This document shows positions 11,985-23,519 of a stretch of DNA of 64,000 nucleotides, piece after piece. Under the pieces are notes generated by a model that saw only the letters and a program-made list of their open reading frames with translations, did no database searches and was not told where the DNA came from. Location of the stretch: the NCBI GenBank assembly GCA_947095585.1, contig OX352762.1, forward strand, positions 112,126,930-112,190,929. Direction: 5' to 3'. The number at the start of each line of letters is the position of its first letter. The first letter of the stretch is position 1. Both the position numbers and the translations under genes were made by a program. The stretch comes from Nephrocerus scutellatus. Lineage: Eukaryota > Arthropoda > Insecta > Diptera > Pipunculidae.

Positions 11985-12535
11985 CATAACACATGCAAAT
12001 CCATGCAAATATTATAAATGTGAAAGTAACTTTGTCTGTCTGTCTGTTACCTTTTCACGGCTAAACGGCTGGACCGACTTGGATAATTTTTTTTTAATTT
12101 TTGTAATAGTCCTGGGATAATTATAGGAACCTGAAATTGGAAAATTCGGGAAAACCTGAAAAAATGCCGTTTTCCATGTGATTTATGTATGAACTCGCGA
12201 CCATAAATCACGATTCGAACACGTTATAGGCTACAATAGGGTCAGTGGCGGGTTGGTGAGGGTGATGCTCAATGGTGTGTGGTGGTTTCAGTGCGGGAGC
12301 GGTTAGTTTGTTTGGTTCAGTAGGGTGTGAGGAGCAGCCAGACAACGCCTGTTATTTTAGCTTTTTGTGGGTCTAAATGGAGTCTTGGGGGTGCGGTCCG
12401 GCGAGTACCGGGTTACGCCGGGATTAACAACTAGTAGGTAAATAAATAAAAGAGTATTAATATTGTGAGGCTAAAAAGAGGATCTCTGAATTAGATGGTA
12501 CTTTCGAAGAAAGGTTTAATGGAAGAATAGTAGAT
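11985..12535 (+). mobile_element. Non-autonomous Helitron/mini-me-like element
   Basis: Starts with a TATAAATGTGAAAGTAACTT block leading into (GTCT)n at 12030-12044 and a conserved CACGGCTAAACGGCTGGACCG-type segment, an arrangement known from dipteran mini-me/Helentron-type elements. It ends with GTACCGGGTTACGCCGGG, then ATTAACAACTAGT near 12435, resembling Helitron CTAGT termini. The part from 12215 repeats 8655-9000. No coding capacity. Classification rests on this architecture, not on an alignment. Confidence 0.6.
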
Positions 12536-12544
12536 CTCGAGTTG

Positions 12545-13875
12545 ATGCACTGGATAATTGCTGCAGGTTGTAATATCTCTTTTCTTATATATGGGGCACA
12601 GGATGCCTCTTCGACAGTCTTCTGGCATCGCTCCTACCTCCCATACTTGCACTATTAGCTCATGAATTTCTTGGTGTATTTCGGGGCCTTAATCAGCTTA
12701 ATCAGGGTTTTAATTAGCTCAGCTGGGATACCATTTGATCCCGGGCCCTTATTATTTTTGAGCCGATTTATCGCTCTGCTAACTTCGTATATGCTTGGTG
12801 GCGGCAGCATAGTATGGTTTTCGGTCATTAGTGGAGCCTCAAATTCCTCAGTTAGCTGGTCATTTAGCAACTCATGAAAGTGCTCTTCCCATCGCTCTAA
12901 GATGCCTTTAAGATCGGCGATCAGATTACCCTCTTTGTCCTTGCAGTATGTGCAACGCGGTGTATATTGCGTCATACCGCGGACTCTTTGGTAGAACTTC
13001 CGTGCCTGGTGCGGTCCTCGATCTCTGTACTGTTCTAGGTCACGGACGAGATTCTTCTCCCAGGCCGTTTTCTTTCGCCGGTGAACTGTTTTTGTTTTTT
13101 CATATCTTCTGAGCTCTTTAAATATTCATCTTCGCGTGCCTGCGTTCTATCAGATTTTTGCATTGCTCGGTACGCAACGTTCAGTCGCTAGCTTACATTC
13201 GTCATCGAACCAGATCTATACGACTACTGCCTAAAATGGAGTCAGCAGTACTAATGACAGTATTCTTAAGGCGTGTCCATTTCTCTTCTACGGCAGCTCA
13301 GCCCTACAACTTACTCTCCCTGCATTTAGGGCGAGTCCTATCGCTTGACCGTAGTTGTTTCTGGTCTCTTCGTTGCGAAGGGCAGTCGTGTTGACTCGAA
13401 TCTGATTCGCGGATGCTGTCTTTCTTGATGATGCAATCCGCGCTCGGAGCACCATACCAACAAGATAGTGTACCGAGTCGACGTTGGCACCTCGGTACGT
13501 TTGTACCGTCATCAGGTTCGGGTTGTGACGGCGATCTATCAACACGTGGTCTATCTGGTTGCGAGTGGTTCCATCATGAGATACCCAGGTGGTTTTGTGG
13601 ATCTTTTTACGCGCAAACCTTTTACTCGCAACGACCAACTATTGCTTTATGATGTACTGCCTGAGATCTGGCTCCCGACATTCATTCATTCATTGACATT
13701 CATATCACACAGAATGATTTTTACATCATACTGAGGACAGGCATGGAGTTCCCATTCGACTGATTCAAAGAATTATTCTTTTTCATTATCTGGGAAATCC
13801 TCGTCAGGTGCGTGAACGTTTAGGAGACTGTATTGTAATGGAGACCAATTGACTTCTCGTATTGCCATACTGTTT
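12545..13875 (-). pseudogene. RTE-like non-LTR retrotransposon, copy A (endonuclease plus RT start)
   Basis: Read 13875 down to 12545. Endonuclease traces come first (LLNVHAPDEDFPDNEKE, CPQYDVKIILCDMN), then HKTTWVSHDGTTRNQIDHVL and RTYRGANVDS-HYLVGM, the C-terminal APE motif with its catalytic D-H replaced by V-H. A linker follows, then MTQYTPRCTYCKDKEGNL, RWEEHFHELL, and AINRLKNNKGPGSNGIPAEL, the start of the RT domain. Premature stops and frameshifts occur throughout and the RT catalytic region is missing. The family is widespread in insect genomes; the RTE label is from memory of these motifs. Confidence 0.85.
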
Positions 13876-14164
13876 TTTTGTGTTTTTTTTTTCTTAACTG
13901 CGTGGTTTATTAACGAGAGATACAACAATGATGATACAACTGAGTTAAACGCTACAACGTTGATAGCTCGACATCACTTCAGTTAGGTTTTAGAGCTGTA
14001 TGAAATGGACCATAATTTTGGCGATAACATAATCTTACCTCCTATCACCTAAACATAAAGTCAATGAAAAAAATTGTCGGTTCAGGGGCTTGCAGAATAC
14101 TCATGAGATTTATGAAAAACGGATGCATCTTTAAAAAATCAGTTTGGTATTCTTTGGTTCGGTG

Positions 14165-14640
14165 AGGTCATAGGGCCATTTTTTTTTTAAATTAGGCCAG
14201 CAATGCAGTTACCGATAATGGTTACATAAATGTGCTACAGTATTTTTGCACCAATCGGAAGATATGTTACTATCTATGGATCAACTGTGGTTTCATTAGG
14301 ACGGTGCCACATGCCACACACCCGAAGAAACAATGACTTTACTTGTAGAGAAGTTTCCAGAGCGATTGATCTCAAAACGGTGTGAGGTCAATTGGTAGGG
14401 TTCTGACTTTTTTCAGGGTTATCTCACATCGAAAGTCTATGCCGGCAAGCCGAATTCAACTGGTGAATTGAAAAGTGAAATCCGGCGCTTCATCAATCAA
14501 ACTGATCCGTCTTTTTGCAAAGACGTCATTGAAAATTTTGTCAAAAGACCAAGATGCTGTAACCTTAGCATGGGTGGTCATTTGACCGACACCATTTTCT
14601 ATGAATTACCACAATACATCTTCTTTAAAATACATAATTC
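14165..14640 (+). pseudogene. Tc1/mariner-superfamily transposase, C-terminal fragment
   Basis: Broken frames give DGATCHTPEETMTLLVEKFP (around the second catalytic Asp), then QGYLTSKVYAGKP, LKSEIRRFINQ, DVIENFVKR and GGHLTDTIFYELPQ. These are the usual C-terminal blocks of the family whose N-terminus is at 5160-5515. The segment that should hold the third acidic residue is shortened to GSDFF. Dead fragment. Confidence 0.75.
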
Positions 14641-14659
14641 ATAATATTAAATTTAAATA

Positions 14660-16790
14660 AAAAAAGTGTTTTTCTAAAATAAATCCGAAGTTCAATTCTG
14701 CCAACCATCGTTGCATACTTCTCGTAGCGTACATTAGTTATAAGTTATAACATTTCATAAAGATAAAATATACAAGTACAGATACAAGTTAAAAAAACAT
14801 TTGAACTGAACCAACCTGAACAGACATAACCGGGATGGCATAAAGTACACTACATACACACCGACCGACCAACCGACGTTTAATATGACCGGGCACATGA
14901 ACCTGTAGGTAGATCAAAGAAAAAATCAAAGAACAAACAAAGCATAACAGGAAGAGTTTGCTAAATCCATCCTTTCTTCCGGAGGTAACACCACATCGCC
15001 ACCGGCTGGAGGTTTGGTTCGGTTCAGTTCTCGGTTGTTCATTTGATGATTCATTGGCCATCGCCACCACCACTGTCGTTGTTATTGTTTTTATGTTTGT
15101 TGTACATTTCATTGCCCTGGATTAACTGGGTTTTCTCGTTCCCTCCTTCTTACTCGAACTGTCTCTCTGTGCTGTCCTGTCTGTCTATTCCCATAGGGTT
15201 AAGGTGGATGTGCTACACTAGAGTACTTTAACCTTCTCTCTGAATATATAGTTGTCAGTTGCTGTGTTGTGGTTGTGTGCGTGTCGACTATTGATTTAGA
15301 CAAATAGACTTAATACGCGGTTAACACAACATAACGACAGAGACAGATAATTGACAGACAGATACAACCAAGAAGGGCAGACAATTAAAGCGGAAGAACT
15401 TAAGAACTTCACGTGATAGCACGGAAGATTCAGTTCATAAGTTGTACCTGAGAGTTGTAATTATTGTTTATTCTACCGATAACAATATTACGGTTAGTTC
15501 TGTTCAGCTCATATTTATTTATATGCAAAAAAAATGCCAACTTAAGCATCCATCATAAAACAATCCACGCCTACAAGATGCATTCAAGTCTACTGCATTG
15601 CAGCAATCTTTACTGGATAAAAAATTCCATCCACCTTTGGAATGACGACTACAAATACTCGTGTAATGAGGGAAAATACATTTTTCTGAATCACAAATAT
15701 CAACGCGGTGGTGTTTGTGGTTCAAACTCTCGCTTCCTTCGCAGCTCTATTGTCCTTCAGAGTTCCCTACGCGCGCCGCTTCAGATATCCCTTACAACAT
15801 TTTTTGTTTACAAATGAACGAATTCCGTGCTATTTTTAGCCATGATGCAGAGGGAGAGAATAAAACAAACAAACACGCACATACTGTTTATCTGTAAATG
15901 GCAGTTTCTGACTTTAGGAATTCAAGGTTTCAGTAATGTTCAGTTTTATTTTTTACTTCAAATTTATTTAATGCGGGGCACACTAGAAGATGGAACAGAC
16001 GCAACAGTCTAACGTCTATACTATGTAGAAAATTTTGAAAATTTATTGCACGCAGCAGTGTTCAACTCCATTATCATTGCGAGAAGGTGAAGGATAAAGA
16101 AAGACCTAGCTCTCCGACAACAGTTACAATACATACATAACTTTTGGAGTACTATTGTCGTCCTTTGGGATTCAAGCTTGAACATAAATCACTCTCTGTC
16201 TAGATTGTTTAATTTTTTTTTGGTCTTAAACCAATTTAAGAAGAATAAAAACTTAATCAATAAACTACGACAATACACACGTACTTACTCACACAATTCC
16301 ACATATATGTACATATTTACGTATACTAACCTGTAAATAGTTAAAAGAAAAATATATATTAGTTGTTTCAGTATAGATGGATAGATATGCATTCAATATA
16401 CAAAAAAAAAACTCGACAAAGACGTATAGAACGTATGTATAAGTCACTTTCACAATAGCGGTAAAGGCTGCACTTAGTGAAGATTACTCTCACCCTTCAC
16501 CTTCTTAACCAGTTGGCATCGGCAAGTTTTGAAGTTCAAGGACATACAAACGTTATTCTTATCGCAGTATACAATGCCATCTTACAAAAAGATACAAAAT
16601 AATATAAGAAATGATGCATGGAAACATGGAACAAGGCATGAGCGTCAATCCCTTAAAAGTATTGTTATGTATCAGGTGTTTTTTTAGAATTTTGATTTTT
16701 AATTTATCAACAATGTTTCTAGTGGCAACCATTTTGACAATAGACAACAGCGATTTATATTCAGTACGTTAAGCTATTTCAACAGGAATA
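14660..16790. other. Non-coding stretch, no gene recognised
   Basis: Frames at 14789-15112, 15464-15817, 15715-15897 and 16559-16747 show no recognisable domain. AT-rich with small CA/TA-rich patches near 16270-16370. Confidence 0.45.
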
Positions 16791-16794
16791 AACT

Positions 16795-17345
16795 TACACC
16801 AGAACAACGTTTGCAAATAGTGCAAATTCATTTTGAAAATCGTAGTTCAGTTCACGAAATTTACCGATACGCCAGATTTACAGATTGATGCATCTCAATG
16901 CATCCTTAGAAAAGACGTTCAGTGCGCACCGAAGCTGTAGAGCGCAGTGTTAAGGAAACACAAATGAGTCGATTTGCCGAGCTTTATTCATCCACTTTAT
17001 GGAAGACTATGCGGAAAGATCTTGGTTTACGAGCTTACAAGATTGAACTCATGCAAGAATTGAAGCCGTTTGACCATCGTGTTCGTTGCAGGTTCGGTGA
17101 ATAGGCTAAAAATGAGATTGCTCTTGATTCTCATTTTCACCACAAAATCTTATTCAGCGATGAGGCTCATTTCTGGTTGAACGGCTACGTCAATAACCGG
17201 ATGATTTGGAGTAAAGAACAACCAGACGCCGGTACATCCACAAAAACGCACTTTTTGGTGTGCTTTATGGGTTGGTGGAATTATTGGTCTATATTGTTTC
17301 AAATATGCTGCCGGTCGGTATGTTACAGTCAATGGAGAGCGCTAT
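16795..17345 (+). pseudogene. Tc1/mariner-superfamily transposase, N-terminal and core fragment
   Basis: Begins LTPEQRLQIVQIHFENRSSV, an N-terminal block of this family. It continues through STLWKTMRKDLGLRAYKIEL and ELKPFDH, a stop at 17102, then HHKILFSDEAHFWLNGYVN (first catalytic Asp in FSDEAHF) and an NGERYR block near 17330. Several frameshifts and stops; the DGATCHT half is not here but appears at 14165-14640. Whether the pieces derive from one insertion cannot be told. Confidence 0.8.
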
Positions 17346-17529
17346 AGGTTCATGATTAAAGACTTTTTTGTTCTCCAATAAAATGGCATGAAATGATGTC
17401 CATGATATGGCGAAGCAATGCTATCAGCTTAAACACCAAGCTGCGACGGCTCGCTGGTTGTTCGTGATTCTTTAGTTTGTGGGGCCTAGTACTACAAGCG
17501 AATCTGTTGCGATTCTCTGCTGAGCTGTT

Positions 17530-17710
17530 AGTTTTTATAAAAAAAATCTTCTTATTGCCGTGACTCCTCCTCAACTGTTCTGCGCCATGTATTTCTCGGA
17601 CGACCCGTTCTTCCATTCCTTGCATTGCGTAGTTTGCTATGGAACTGTCACCTTTTCGGAGTGTATGACCAATCCACTACAACTTCCTAAATGTTAAGAT
17701 GTTAAATATT
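17530..17710 (-). pseudogene. Non-LTR retrotransposon C-terminal scrap
   Basis: On the minus strand one frame reads NARNGRTGRPRNTWRRTVEEE, matching the Arg-rich GRPR-TWRR-E block near the C-terminus of many insect RT proteins. Upstream, WSYTPKR looks like the preceding GHTLRK block. It differs from the C-terminus of copy C at 63110-63740, so it is probably another subfamily. Only the tail survives. Confidence 0.6.
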
Positions 17711-17924
17711 ATCTTGGGCAGCAAACAATGCTCTTTCCAATGCCTTGATCGTTGACTTGCTTGCAAAGCCTTAAGGTAAACTCTGAAATGCAACAAAATC
17801 CTAAACGAGCTATCCAAGAGTAACAATAATCATTCTCTTCTATAAGTTCCAGATGAGAAGAGTGTGAACGAAAACCAAAAGGCTTTATAGGACGGAAAAA
17901 AAAGATGCGAATCTACCTTAGGTT

Positions 17925-18560
17925 GGGTTAGGTTAGAGATCACAGGATCTCAAATCATCGCAGGCGATTAGCTTGATACGGCCTTGATGCCACCCGCCAT
18001 CGCAAGTGATCGGAGGAGGTCCTGGTAGTCCCTCATGAAGGTAAGGAAGCTGCCAGCTAGCTTCAACTTGACCAACTGCCACCGTTCATGCGAGATCGTA
18101 TTATCGGTGACTTTACGATCAATTACTGGGACAATAAACTTTTCTTTCAAGACGTCTTTAAAGGACCTCATAGATGTGACAGTGGAATGAGTATGGGTAC
18201 CTTAGTTTCTTAAGAAGCCGGAGCGGTTTTCTCAACTGATCACTGACGCTTGGACTTGGAGTCGTTGCTTGTCCTCTTGTTGTCGTTGTCGACAAACGCT
18301 TGAGCCCATTTGAGCTTTGCAACCTGCCTTGGAGTTCTGCTGGTCTTCGGAATATCTCCGAGGACCTTTAGCGTCCGAGTGGAGTTTCGCCGATCCTTGT
18401 AATGCGATTTGGATGGAGTGCGTTGTCGCAGACGTAAACGATTGGGCTATTTTTTTAAACTTGCCCCCACGCCAGGCTGTTTATCGGCACGGTAAGTATG
18501 ACACCTTAATCCAGCCCAGGGGATAAGGATGAGGGATGGTGGAGGAACAGCGGAGAGGGG
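17925..18560 (-). pseudogene. ORF1 fragment of an RNase H-type (Loa/I-like) non-LTR element
   Basis: Minus-strand frames give SRTPRQVAKLKWAQAF, then an RTSNDSKSKRQ stretch, then FKDVLKEKFIVPVIDRKVTD, ISHERWQLVKLKLAG and, after a one-base shift, GPPPITCDGGWHQGRIKLIA followed by CDDLRS. The last block is characteristic of ORF1 proteins of I/Loa-type elements. No matching endonuclease or RT lies immediately downstream, so the copy is truncated. Frameshifts make it inactive. Confidence 0.7.
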
Positions 18561-18809
18561 CAAGGCGGTAAGGGGAAGATAACGAAGAATGAGAAGTGTC
18601 CTTTGGTTTGAAGACTCATCTAGAAAAAAAAGCTCAAGAATCTCTAACCTTACTTAGCCTCACCCCCCAGGCACCCCAGGTAGAGGTGCCAATCTATCTA
18701 CATCTTCGAAAATCTCTGTAGAGCTTTATGAACAGGACAGTATCATGATTCGTTAGGAGTAACATTTTAAAGGGTGTGAATTTACAGCTCGGAAAATACC
18801 AAAATAAGG

Positions 18810-18936
18810 GGCGCCGTGACTCTAGTGATTAGTGCGTTGGATAACTGAGCGGTAGGTTCGAAGTTCGAAAACGAGAAAAACACCAAAAAGCTTTTTCACT
18901 CTCGCTATCCGACAAACGTCCAAGAGTAATAATAAC
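18810..18936 (+). repeat. tRNA-derived SINE, diverged copy
   Basis: GGCGCCGTGACTCTAGTGA resembles the A-box region and GGTTCGAAGTTCGA the B box of the SINE at 35772-36065. The body shares GACAAACGT-CC-AGAGTAAT and ends AGTAATAATAA. Confidence 0.65.
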
Positions 18937-18959
18937 TGTCATGTAAAGCTTCTGAAATC

Positions 18960-19830
18960 GTCAAATCCGTTTGAGCGCGAATTTGTATTATCCCGGACAC
19001 CATGGCCAGGGAGTACTCTTTCGATAGGTTATTTTAGGTAAAAATATTGGACCGAGCCATCTGGTCTAATGGTGTTCCAGCACTGGACAATAAAGGTCTG
19101 ATCTGGTACACATACGGATCTAAGATGGATTCTGGATTCTGGGGTATTCGGACCCAACACTAAAGTCTCAATAACGATGGGTAAGAGTCCCGCTCCATGC
19201 CATTGAGGTCTGCGCTAGGACAAACCTTAGTAAGGGTATTAAAGGTGCTACGATTTATATCTTTTCAGATAGTCAGGCAGCACTGAAAGCGTTACCATCC
19301 AGCATTATGGACTCTAAATCAGTTAAAGTGTGCTACGATGCACTGCAATCCCTGTCAGAGCTCAACAGGTAAAACTCGGTTGGGTCCCAGGTCACCTGGA
19401 TGTTGCAGGCAACGAACATGCAGATGAATAAGCCAGGCCTGGTTCAGTATCTGCGTTCTTAGGACGGGAACCATACTGTGGTATCAGCTGGGCTACCACC
19501 ACAGCGATGAATAATAAATGAGAAAGGAAATTTCGTCTGGCCCACTGCGATAATATCCCAGTGCTTAGACAGTCCAAACGGTTACTCAGGCCGTTTTCCT
19601 ATAAGGAAATCCTTGATCTAGAGAAGGATAGCATCCGAAAGCTAGTGAGTTTTCTCGCAGGTCACTGTGACTTGCGATATCACCTTAGCAAAAATAATCT
19701 GGGCTCAAACACGGAATGTAGGTTCTGCCTTGAAGAGGACGAAAAATCCGGACATTCCAAAAATGAATCGGCGTAATTCTGCCACTATGGACATACTATC
19801 CTTCATTAGGAACACCTTTCACCCTTTACA
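18960..19830 (+). pseudogene. RNase H-type non-LTR element (family A), 3' fragment
   Basis: In order: MAREYSFDRLF, GLIWYTYGSKMDSG and GVFGPNTKVS (start of RNase H), IYIFSDSQAALKALPSSIMD, a VPGHLDVAGNEHADE block, FSYKEILDLEKDSIRKLVSF, and the C-terminal zinc-knuckle-like tail CDLRYHLSKNNLGSNTECRF-C. Stops and shifts occur between blocks. RNase H downstream of RT is typical of I/R1/Loa-group elements. Same family as 36370-38600 and 42310-43840. Confidence 0.8.
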
Positions 19831-21119
19831 CCCTTCAATACAATAGATCTTTTCAGGTCGCAGTATCAGCCAATTGGGCTAGGGTTTTGTCTTAAAAAAC
19901 CGCTACCCGCATTTCCATTCCTAAAATGAACGGTTTCACCGTAATTCAAAACAAATAAGTTTCCATAAAAATTAATCTTGGGTGGCATTCAATTTCCGTG
20001 TCTCTTATTAAAGAAAAAATGTGTGCCGCTACAAGAATTATGACATTACCTAAGATGGGTACTTCATATCACATTTCATTAGCGTCAAATCAAAGCTGTC
20101 AATGTTTAAAACAGTACCCTTTACCAATATCCATGAAACGCAAATGGAAAACCATTTAATTCCACCACTAAAAAATGGCCAATTACGCGCCCCTTTTTTC
20201 CCGCCAATTCCAATTGATTACAGGCAATTGTTGTAATCCAATACACTCGCACTTTGCGTGGCAAAATAACTTAATTTAGCTGTTGTTGTTCGTGCGCACT
20301 CATTGCAGAGGAAATAAACTCAATTCATGGCATTTTCAGACAATTGATCGAGCGTACAAGCACAAGAACACAAAATTAATACAACACGCAAACATTTAGT
20401 CCATTTACAAATCAATCTACCCCTAAGCGAAGGGTACGAATAAAAAAGAAAGTCCTGGAATTGCACATTTTTTCCAAATTGCAATCGATTTTGAAGTCAA
20501 TGAAAGTTAACGAATAAGTCAAACACAAACACACACTGTGGCAAGCACGACCTAAATTATTTCATTTAAATGCAAGTACTATTGGTACTACTATCACGGC
20601 ACACTCGCTTAATTATTCTATGTCCTACCATTAACCCCCTAACAAAAGCAAGCACTCGAATGTCTATCTAACTTGTCATAAAATTTACAGAATTAAGTGG
20701 CCATTGCAATTGCAATTGTAAATGGAAACGGAATTGCAATCGGAATGGATATGATGGATAATGAAGTACAGCGGTGATTTTGAGGATATGTTCTTTGTCA
20801 TTGTTTTTGCGCCGTCATGTGAGTGCATTGTCTGATTGGAAAGGGGTGAATGGTGCAATAGGATTTGAATGAAAAGTTATTAAGTGCTTATGGTATTGCT
20901 GAAAGGGAAGGTGTTATTCTGTAAGATGCGACTTCGTCCGGCCTGTAGCGTTTAACATCAAAGCGTAAAATTGGGCAAATTAATTTTCAAAGTGATAAAA
21001 GTAACAACTGGAGAAAAGGCAACCTATGCCGCCCCATTCAAAAGACACATTAAAGCATTCTGCAAATCTCGTTATTGTTATGTATCGCGTATATGTTTGC
21101 CTCTATTCTACAAGAATGT
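19831..21119. other. Non-repetitive non-coding stretch
   Basis: No TE motif and no credible exon. It has several short AT-rich palindromic words such as CAATTG and TTGCAATTGCAATTG (20040-20730), which would suit conserved non-coding DNA, but I see no direct evidence of function. Confidence 0.35.
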
Positions 21120-22830
21120 CGTTCAAATCAGAATAAATGGAATTTTAAGTTTTTTGGGAACATTTTTCAGCCGGCTTCTGCTAAGAACCCAAGTCTCGGA
21201 TAGATATGTAAGTACTGGTATGACCATTGTCTTATGCACCTTGGCTGTTATGGTTAAGTTACTGGATTTGAAGAGATTTGACAGATTATAGTAGGCTTTG
21301 TTGGCTTTAAGCAACCGTGCGCGTATTTCTGGTTCCATGCTGTTATCAGCTGCCACAGTTAACCCGAGATAGTTCAAGTATTGCACACTACTTCAAATTC
21401 GCGCTCCACTATTATAATTGCGGGACCAATGTTGGATCTTCTACTGGCAGACATAGCCACCATGTACTTTGTTTTGCTCTTATTTATGTGCAGCCCCGGA
21501 TTTCGTGCCGCCTGTTCGATCTGGATGAAAGCTTCCTGTAGAGCTCTTCGGTTTCTACAAACGATGTCAATATCGTCTGCATTAGCCAGTATCTGAATGG
21601 ACTTTTAGAGGATTTTTCCTCTCGCCAGTACGTCAGACTCCCGGATCACTTTCTCCAACGCCTGGTTGAAGAGGACGCAGGCCAGTCCATCCCCTTGTCG
21701 GAGCCCGTTATAGATGTTGAATGGGCTTGATAATGAACCGGATATTTTTACTTGGCTTATAACATTGGCCGAATTCTCTCATGGCTTTATAAAGTTATAC
21801 TCTGGCTATCCTATCATATGAGTCTATAAAAAGATGGTGTAGTGAATTCTGAGTTAGACATTTTTCCAACACCTGCCTATGGGTGTAAGTCTGATCAGTT
21901 GTTGATTTGCCTGGTATGAAGCCACACTGGTATGGACCCATGATGACTTTAGCGTATGGGGCTATCCTGTCTTGAAGGATAGAGGAGAAAATCTTATTCG
22001 CGGTAGTCAACAACATTATACCATACATTATGGTGTAATGTGGAGCTACCTATTTTTATCAGTTCCGCTGGGATCCCATCTGATCCCGGAGACTTTTTAT
22101 TTTTGAGCCGATTTATCGCTCTGCTAACTTCGTCAATGCTTGGTGGCGGCAGCATAGTATGGTCTTTGGTCATTAGTGGAGCCTCCAATGCCTCAGTTAG
22201 CTGGACATTTTGCAACTCATGAAAGTGTTCTTCCCAACGCTCTATGATGCCTTTAAGATCGGCAATCAGATTACCCTCTTTGTCCTTGCAGTATGTGCAA
22301 CGCGGTGTATATTGCGTCATACCGCGGACTCTTTGGTAGAACTTTCGCGCCTGGTGCGGTCCTCGCTCTCTGTACTGTTCTAATTCACGGACGAGATTCT
22401 TCTCCCAGGCTGCTCTCTTTCGCCGGTGAACTACTTTTTCATATCTTCTCAGCTCTTTATAGTAATCATCGCGTGCCCGCGTTCTGTAAGATTGTTGCAT
22501 TTCTCGGTAAGCAACCACGCTAGCTTACATGCGTCATCGAACCAGTCGTTCCGATCTCTACGAATACTGCCTAAGATGGAGTCAGCAGTACTAATGACAG
22601 CATTTTTAAGGCGTGTCCATTTCTCTTCTACGCTCGGCATCTCAGCCCCAGGACTTACTCTCCCCGCATTTAGGGCGAGTCCTATCGCTTGACCGTAGTT
22701 GTTTCTGGTCTCTTCGTTGCGAAGGGCAGCCGTGTTACTCGAATCTGATTAGCGGATGCTGTCTTTCTTGAAGATGCAATCCGCGCGACCTCTTTAAGCC
22801 AAATTTTCAGGAGCCGTTGATTCAACCTGG
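21120..22830 (-). pseudogene. RTE-like non-LTR retrotransposon, copy B (RT domain)
   Basis: Read 22830 to 21120: a linker with IASSRKTASANQIRV, then YREMQQSYRTRARDDYYKEL, MTQYTPRCTYCKDKEGNL, AINRLKNKKSPGSDGIPAEL, then (after deletion) NKIFSSILQDRIAPYAKVIM, YQCGFIPGKSTTDQ, GLRQGDGLACVLFNQALEKV, ILANADDIDIVCRNRRAL (the FADD box decayed to NADD), and after a frameshift QYLNYLGLTVAADNSMEPEI. It ends in VIPVLTYLSETWVLS. Same family as copies A and C, all on the minus strand. Inactive. Confidence 0.85.
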
Positions 22831-22917
22831 ATTTTTTCGGGTGAATCTGCTCCGAAGAAGGCAAAGACGGTCTCAACAGCCAAAAAGGTCATGGCATCAA
22901 AAGGAATTCGAAAGGAA

Positions 22918-23374
22918 AAAAAACAACCCATAAAAATTAAAATTTTTCTTGTAAATTCTCTAATCGGACATACACACACACACACACACACACTGCGTGC
23001 TCGCCTTGTGGCAAAATCATCCACAAAATTACGCAGCGGCAGCGAACAGCGCTGCTCACAAGGCACAGAGCTCAGACTTTGCCGTGATCTGATGCGATAT
23101 AGCGATATTTAAAAATTGTATATTGGGGTCCCCAAGGGGCCGATCGCTCCAAATTTTTACAAAAAGTGTTTTCCATCGAAGACACACATGTGTACAAAAT
23201 TTAAAGAAAATCGGGTAAATTTTTTAAAATATTTGTATGGGAGCCCCCCGAACCCGAGGTCCGAGGGGCCTCAAATTTTAATAGAAAGTATTGTCACCGG
23301 TAATATACATGTGTGCAAAATTTCAATAAAATCGGGCTATGGGAAGTGGGCTAAAAATTGATCCGAAAATCTGA

Positions 23375-23457
<83 letters not shown>

Positions 23458-23505
23458 ACCAGCCAACCAGCCAGCCACGTGCACGCGAAGTTAATATAGA
23501 GAATT
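22918..23505 (+). mobile_element. Helentron-like non-autonomous element, copy H2
   Basis: Best complete copy of the window's main family. Left end AACCCATAAAAATTAAAATT, then an inner arm TAAATTCTCTAATCGG, a CA microsatellite, a GC-rich block with GCAGCGGCAGCGAACAGCGC, two ~120-bp core units (CCAAATTTTTACAAAAAGTG, TACACATGTGTACAAAATTT, AAATCGGGTAAATT, GGGAGCCCCC), TTAAAAATTGATC, a CCAG array, and the right arm GTTAATATAGAGAATTTA. The two arms share an inverted TAAATTCTCTA. This fits Helentron-associated elements (subterminal inverted repeats, internal minisatellite, microsatellite), but the autonomous parent is not here. Confidence 0.75.
23375..23476. repeat. (CCAG)n microsatellite inside copy H2
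   Basis: About 25 tetranucleotide units, nearly pure, with two CCAA variants toward the right end. The same position in other copies holds ~7 units (27447-27473), a shorter array (46170-46197, complement) or non-CCAG tracts. Confidence 0.97.
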
Positions 23506-23519
23506 TAATAACTCTCATA

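Noticed and set aside
23375..23476. CRISPR-like regular repeat
   Set aside because: Pure tetranucleotide microsatellite in an insect genome; no repeat-spacer structure.
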